Positions 59,191-64,000 of a stretch of 64,000 nt of DNA are shown here, piece by piece. Source of the DNA: Armillaria gallica (taxonomy: Eukaryota > Basidiomycota > Agaricomycetes > Agaricales > Physalacriaceae); contig JBANDB010000013.1 in assembly GCA_037576215.1 (NCBI GenBank), positions 2,356,001 to 2,420,000 on the forward strand, read 5' to 3'. The notes below the pieces were generated by a model. It saw only the letters and a list, made by a program, of their open reading frames with translations. It was not told where the DNA came from and did no database searches. The first letter of the stretch is position 1; each line of letters opens with the position of its first letter. Made by a program: the position numbers and the translations under genes.

Positions 59191-59409
59191 GCAAGGAATC
59201 GAAAGTTATTTTACGAAATTCAATTTGTTCACTTGTTTTCTGCCTCAGTAATTGTTCATTTCATGCCGACATCCTGGTCAGCCAGCTTGTATGTGCCATA
59301 TTGGTAACTGGATATACTTTATTTCAGCTAATATCCTAGGAAGTGAAATGCAAAGGAGCCTTAGGGCAACAGGGTGCCAAGACCATGGCAGTTATGCCTT
59401 ATGCTAACT

Positions 59410-59570
59410 TGACAAAACAACGCCACCAATGTGACACGTCTGTTTGCAGTTCTTGTCAACAATTATCTTGTCTCAACCATGATAACCCCAGTCATTGTCA
59501 GCCTTGCAACCTGCATTCACAGTGCATATATCAAGCAAAATATATCTTCAAAGACAGCTTTTCGTATGTT
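59410..59570 (+). repeat. A-T-D-x-T-R-L-F-A element, copy 4
   Basis: GCCACCAATGTGACACGT (59422-59439) reads ATNVTRLFAVLVNNYLVS, then AYIKQNISSKTAFRM, in one frame. This is the best match to copy 2. It lies in the decayed block, yet this frame is open from QNNATN to beyond 59570. Confidence 0.5.
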
Positions 59571-59904
59571 TATTTTCTTATTTTCTGCCTCTGCTGATCA
59601 CTCTATTTGTTGACCAGTTTGCAAATGCTGATTGAATGTAATGATTAGCTCGCTGAAAGAGAAAAGTCAGTGGCTAGGCCATAGGGCTTGCAGTCACCAA
59701 CCAGAAATTTGAAGGACGACTGAATGGGCATTTGTCAAATAGAGCTGGCAGACGTGGAGGCTTAAGAAAGGTCATTTGTTTGAGGTTCAGAGCTGGATAT
59801 TGAGCTTGGTAGGATTGGACGCAAGGGAGGCTGTGATGCATGCTGAGAGGTGCACATGAGGTATGAAACTACCCCTGTTATGCAGATTTCAACTAACGTC
59901 TCTG

Positions 59905-60400
59905 CAGATTTCTGTCTTCTGGTGAAGCCAAGGGTGCTGGATATCAATTAAGTGTTGGTATTCATGCATATATTTCGGAAAATGTTTGCTGAAGGATATC
60001 CATATGAGGAAGTGAAGAGAAGGAGAGCATCAGAAGTCGCTATTGCTGCAGGTACAATGTCTCAAAGTTTTGAAGGTATAATTACTGTGACCACTTATTT
60101 TCCCTCCAATACTTATCTGTTCTCCTTCCAGTTGTTTCTCAAGCATCACGGCATTTAGGCAGCACCGGAGATACTGACAGAGAGGAATTGAATAGCAGTT
60201 TTGCCAGTGCTAGAGTCCTTTCTCCTGTGTTTTAGCTTTGAAGAATTTCGAGATGAGCGCTGTCATGCCATTCTAGTAGATCAGCAGTGGTCTGCGATCT
60301 ACACGACAGTTCAACTCCAGCCAATGGTAATCTGTACTTTCCCTTCAATTGAATATTTTGGTGGTGTCCTACATCTGGCTTTGTGTTCTAATGCTTAAAT
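59905..60400 (+). pseudogene. Exon remnants matching 40.83-41.06 and 43.6 kb
   Basis: 59905-60140 aligns with 40836-41060 (KPRVLD, VFMHI, and a GTATAATTAC...TTCCAG intron). 60208-60330 aligns with 43610-43735 and reads LESFLLCFSFEEFRDERCHA, then LVDQQWSAIYTTVQLQPM, before a donor-like GTAATC. The two pieces being adjacent here suggests they are exons of one unknown gene whose remnants are scattered elsewhere in the window. Confidence 0.4.
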
Positions 60401-60793
60401 GAGTGTGCATCCTGATTATGATCCATGAGATAGTAATGATAGAATTCACAACAGCAATGGTAGTCCAGTGTCACACAAAGATAGGTTGTAGTGCAGAGAC
60501 ATGCTTCACACAGTTTCCAGCATCAAAGTGAAGATCCGGCATTCAACTGAAGGCGTGCAGTCAGGGTGTTGGGACATCAACAGAAGGAATGAAGCAATCA
60601 TGCAGTGTTATATATGAGGAATCTCATTTCCATGCAGTCAAGGTTGAAGGACACTGGATATCAATAAGATGGTGTTAATCCAGGTAGCACTTTCTGACAC
60701 TCATTAAGATAGTGGCAATAGCATCTACAATTTTGCTTCAAAACATGGCAACTAGGACAGGACTTTCAAAAAGTGTAGGAGAAATAGTTGTGA
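60401..60793. other. Spacer
   Basis: No gene seen. Low-CpG sequence. Confidence 0.35.
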
Positions 60794-61230
60794 CTACCAT
60801 GCTTTCATGAATGAATTCCATGACTCTCTGAGATCAATCTCATTGTCGTCTTCCTTCCTGCCCTCATCTTGGCAGATGCCCACAAATTTATTCCATTCTA
60901 CTTCCTTCGCTCGGAAGACTGAGTTATCCAAATCACTTTCCTCTTTCAGCACCACAAGTGGTGGTGGCAGGGTGCCTGGCACCCACATCTTGATTGCATC
61001 ATTTGATAAGAAGTCATTGATAGAAGCGAAGTCGATTATGAAGTCATAGAGCACCCTGTCGGTGAGCTCCCAGATGTAAAGCTTTCCCAAATAAAGGAAG
61101 ACCATGAGGTCTTGGGAGAACATAATGGCTTTAATGATGCTGCAGGGGATATCCTGCTATAGTCCCTCTAGCTCAATGTTGAAGTAAATGTGTGCATCAG
61201 GGGAATGTAGAGGAAACATTTGGTTGCCCA
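60794..61230 (-). pseudogene. Small-protein family member E, diverged relic
   Basis: On the minus strand, HSPDAHIYFNIELEGL, a stop, then QDIPCSIIKAIMFSQDLMV, YLGKLYIWELTDRVLYDFII and DFASINDFLSNDA reproduce the core layout of the family (R-I-x-A-S-x-x-I-E-L, then G-E-I-Y, then a TRYFxFNF-like strand, then LxxFIHxYPTLDAFL). The stop after EGL falls where the family has a polar residue. The N-terminal part is not recognisable. The downstream frame 61123-60794 is open for 109 codons. Most diverged of the five copies. Confidence 0.45.
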
Positions 61231-61589
61231 TAAAAGGCTCCCAGTCACATCGCCAACCTGTAGGCAGTTTACCCTGGTCACAGAAAAAGTAATGTGTGCA
61301 AGATAGTGCAGGAAATTGAATCTGGCCAAAACATGCATGGCATCAGATACAATAGAGTGCATTGATACTTTAGACTCACAATATTGGTAGGTATTGCAGG
61401 ATGCATGTTAATGATGTTGACCTTGATGTCAAGACTTGTATTAGAGATTAAAGCAGGATTGAAGCTGAGATTTCTATTCCTACAGGATTTCTGTCTTCTG
61501 AGATACACCCAAGTAAGTGATGGATAGACCAAGTCTGAGTGTATATTTATGGTCATTGTGGTGAGTGATCAATTCTGACATGCAGTACT

Positions 61590-61800
61590 TATGCACAGCC
61601 ACTGACATGACACGTCTGTTTGCATATGTTGATGATCAACCTTTCCTTCCTACCACCATGACAGGAGTCAGACTTGACATTTCTTATTTCACTTATACCG
61701 CATGCTATTTCCTCTTCCACAACTGTTCGGCACTCTTACAACGATCCTCGATGCTGAGAAGGAGAAAAATCTACCCATTCCAGCATTCTAGGGCTTGACC
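61590..61800 (+). repeat. A-T-D-x-T-R-L-F-A element, copy 5
   Basis: GCCACTGACATGACACGT (61598-61615) reads ATDMTRLFAYVDD within a 77-codon open frame (61565-61798). It lies about 0.4 kb upstream of relic E, on the opposite strand, similar to the copy 2 / member A arrangement. Confidence 0.5.
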
Positions 61801-61809
61801 ATGCCATAT

Positions 61810-63870
61810 GTATCAGGGCTGGTCCGCATGTGCTTGATACTGATTGCCCTTTTTTCATAGTAGAACTTCAGTATACAAATTAGAACCAAAGCATCTGGCT
61901 GATACTTTCGAGAGACAAGGATCCAAGAGGTATCTTGATCAATATGGAGATGTGTATCTGGGTATCGGAAGCAATTTGAGATGAATGTATTCTGAGAGGT
62001 ACACCATGAGACAGTTATCATTTGGACCTTGGCTGATCTCCCTACAGCTTCTTCCTTCTCCTTTCGAAGAGTCTAAGGCCAACCCGGTGTTAGTAGATAG
62101 CCTCTGTCTGTTAAGGACAAACAGGAAGTGGGTTGCAGAAAGATGTGGTTGCAGTGTGATTTGGATAAAGGTATTGTTATTGTAATTTCCCTTCAGAGCT
62201 ACCGCTGAAGCACTGATCGATGATCTTTTAAAGTTCTAGCCACATCTCGAATTTCAACATGGTGTCCACCTGGAGCTAAGCTCTAAGGTAAAGCTTGCAG
62301 CAGCATACATGTGGTGGATATACAAATATGAGACTGCAGCTTTACCTCTCCAGCAAAGATCACTACACATTCATAATCGCAACCAATGACGGAATGGACA
62401 ATGTAGAATGCTTCAGTATGTGATCTACTTCCATTTTTGGCTCCATATCTGATTCTTTTTGTTTAGGCTTCCCTGCATCGATATATTTCATGCCAGAAAA
62501 TGATGGTGATGGCAGGTCAGATCAAGGTCCAGTTCAAATTTTCATATGTCGTCCATTGAGTAATCCTTCTGCTTCACATTGACTTCTTTCTGTGTCTTTA
62601 GTTCAATTAAATATCAGGAAAGGTCACACTGCAAAGGGTTACCTGCCCGTACTTGCGGTGCCAATGTGAAAATCCTGTGTTTTGAAGGTGCGGAGTGTGG
62701 AGATATTGAAGGAAAGCGGGAAGCCAACCACACAGGCATGCATACGTAATTGTTGTACCAATAATGTCATGCTAATATCCTCACAGCTTATTTTTGTGGC
62801 ACCGCTTTGAAGGCATGAATTTTGTGGTTTGGCCTATGGCTGCAGAAAAGACCTCGCATCATCTATGTAATCTATCTTCCATCCTCCTTACCTTTCTTTC
62901 CTTACCAACGTGTTTCTTCATTCAGGATACTCTCCGTAGCTGCCCACTTTGCGCTTCTATTGGTTGTACCATCTTGCGAGCACTGATTCCCTGGGGGAGC
63001 AAACAGGCAGGGTATGGGATCCTTGGGAGAAGTTCGCCAAAACTTTCACCTGTGCTTCTGCAACACCATCTTCTCAGTCCTGCATATACAGGATCATTGC
63101 ATCTGTCATCAGTGGGAGAATCTGGTGAAGATTGGTATGCTTATCTTACATTGTTTCATGTCCTAGTCCTTAACTGCATTTAGGTACAACCGCGATGTTG
63201 GTGTGTGCTTCTGTTTCCAGCAAGCCAGGATGGTGAAGGCTGCAATGGGTTCTTCCCAAAGTCAAGGCCATGTTGGGAGTGCGGATATGTCAAGGTTTTC
63301 TCTCTTTGTGGTGCCTTCTGAGTGGATGCCAAGTGCTTCCTGTATAAACACAGCCTCAAGTTTGTGGAGCTTGACGTCTTCTAATGATATCCTCCTTGTT
63401 CAGGTTACCCACACTGCTACACATTGAGAGCAGTGCCATCTGTATATCACACCTGAGAAACCTGTCCTGATGTTCTTTGATGCTGCAAAGTCAGGGAGCG
63501 TCTTTTGGTGACAGTGGTCATGTCAGACCAAACTACTAAATCATCAAGAGCCTAACAAGGACAGCAGGCTCACTCATTGCTGATAATGATGACCCCTTCC
63601 AACATTCAATTGAGGCAATCAAAGCCTCCTTGAAACTGTACCGCCGGCATTGACACTGCTCTTAATCAAGCAGCCCTCCTTGCGATGATTGTGAGTATCC
63701 CAGTTGTTTCACCTTTATTAAATGCTGATGTATATTGCTGTAGACATTGCTGGGTCTGCATTTCCTACAACTGTTCATCATCCTGATGTGATTCACTCAT
63801 ACATGCCCTTCAGAACAGCTGTGTCAACTGAAATGCCAAGGGTTCTCAACCATGAACCAACTTCCTATAC
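61810..63870 (+). repeat. Repeat unit R, copy 2
   Basis: Second copy of the 54.95-57.03 kb unit, same orientation. It differs by substitutions and small indels. Neither copy keeps an open frame. Similarity fades at about 63.87 kb; the last 130 bases of the window show nothing recognisable. Confidence 0.6.
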
Positions 63871-64000
63871 ATGTCCCTCAGAATTCACCTTGGCAGTTTG
63901 CAGAGATGTTTTCTTTGTCATCATACATCACCGCCTGTCCATGAAGGTGATCAGATCTGGCACACGCTGAAACCGAGGTGTATTTGTCATTGGAAGCCTG

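Overview
The window looks like nuclear DNA of an Agaricomycete (mushroom-forming basidiomycete). The evidence is short introns of about 45-64 bp in every solid gene, a class I hydrophobin, a basidiomycete HET-domain relic, Plavaka-type (KDZ superfamily) transposases, F-box-like families, a CYP53-type P450 and a secreted intradiol dioxygenase. There are no operons. I saw no rRNA, convincing tRNA or CRISPR array.

Layout. (1) 1-10.9 kb is CpG-poor and dominated by dead sequence: a coiled-coil gene running off the left edge, a degraded multicopy Agaricomycete gene (1.1-3.6 kb), a broken Plavaka transposase (4.08-7.74 kb) and a HET-domain pseudogene (8.7-10.9 kb). (2) 11-16.6 kb is a CpG-rich graveyard of exon-like fragments with a large imperfect inverted repeat. 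(3) 16.6-29.1 kb holds a duplicated F-box-like gene (one intact, one frameshifted) flanking a decayed ribonucleotide reductase small-subunit copy, an intact amino acid permease and a small membrane protein, plus two small unknown genes. (4) 32.3-39.2 kb is the healthy core: CYP53-like P450, secreted intradiol dioxygenase, and a hydrophobin with a long Pro/Ala region. (5) 39.5-45.7 kb carries a GH43 glycosidase and two copies of an unrecognised ~170-residue protein family. (6) 46.5-50.5 kb is a nearly complete KDZ/Plavaka-like transposase gene. (7) 51-64 kb is CpG-poor again and built of duplicated, decaying blocks: another family member, a possible deaminase-fold relic, two copies of a ~2.1 kb unit, and a decayed copy of the GH43/small-protein block interrupted by a small solo-LTR-like insertion.

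How the genes fit together. CYP53 enzymes para-hydroxylate benzoate, and intradiol dioxygenases open catechol-type rings, so 32.3-37.0 kb may be a small aromatic-compound module. GH43 would act on arabinan/xylan and the hydrophobin coats hyphae. The permease imports amino acids.

The most novel-looking material is the small-protein family. Five copies lie between 39.5 and 61.2 kb. The four copies whose 5' end is recognisable all start with a six-nucleotide coding first exon (Met-Ala or Met-Thr) followed by a ~50 bp intron. A second peptide family (A-T-D-x-T-R-L-F-A) and GH43 pieces are duplicated with it. One duplicate block has lost most CpGs by transition, as expected from RIP-like mutation or deamination of methylated cytosine. 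Exon boundaries were read by eye from GT/AG signals, frame continuity and family knowledge; no alignment was run.
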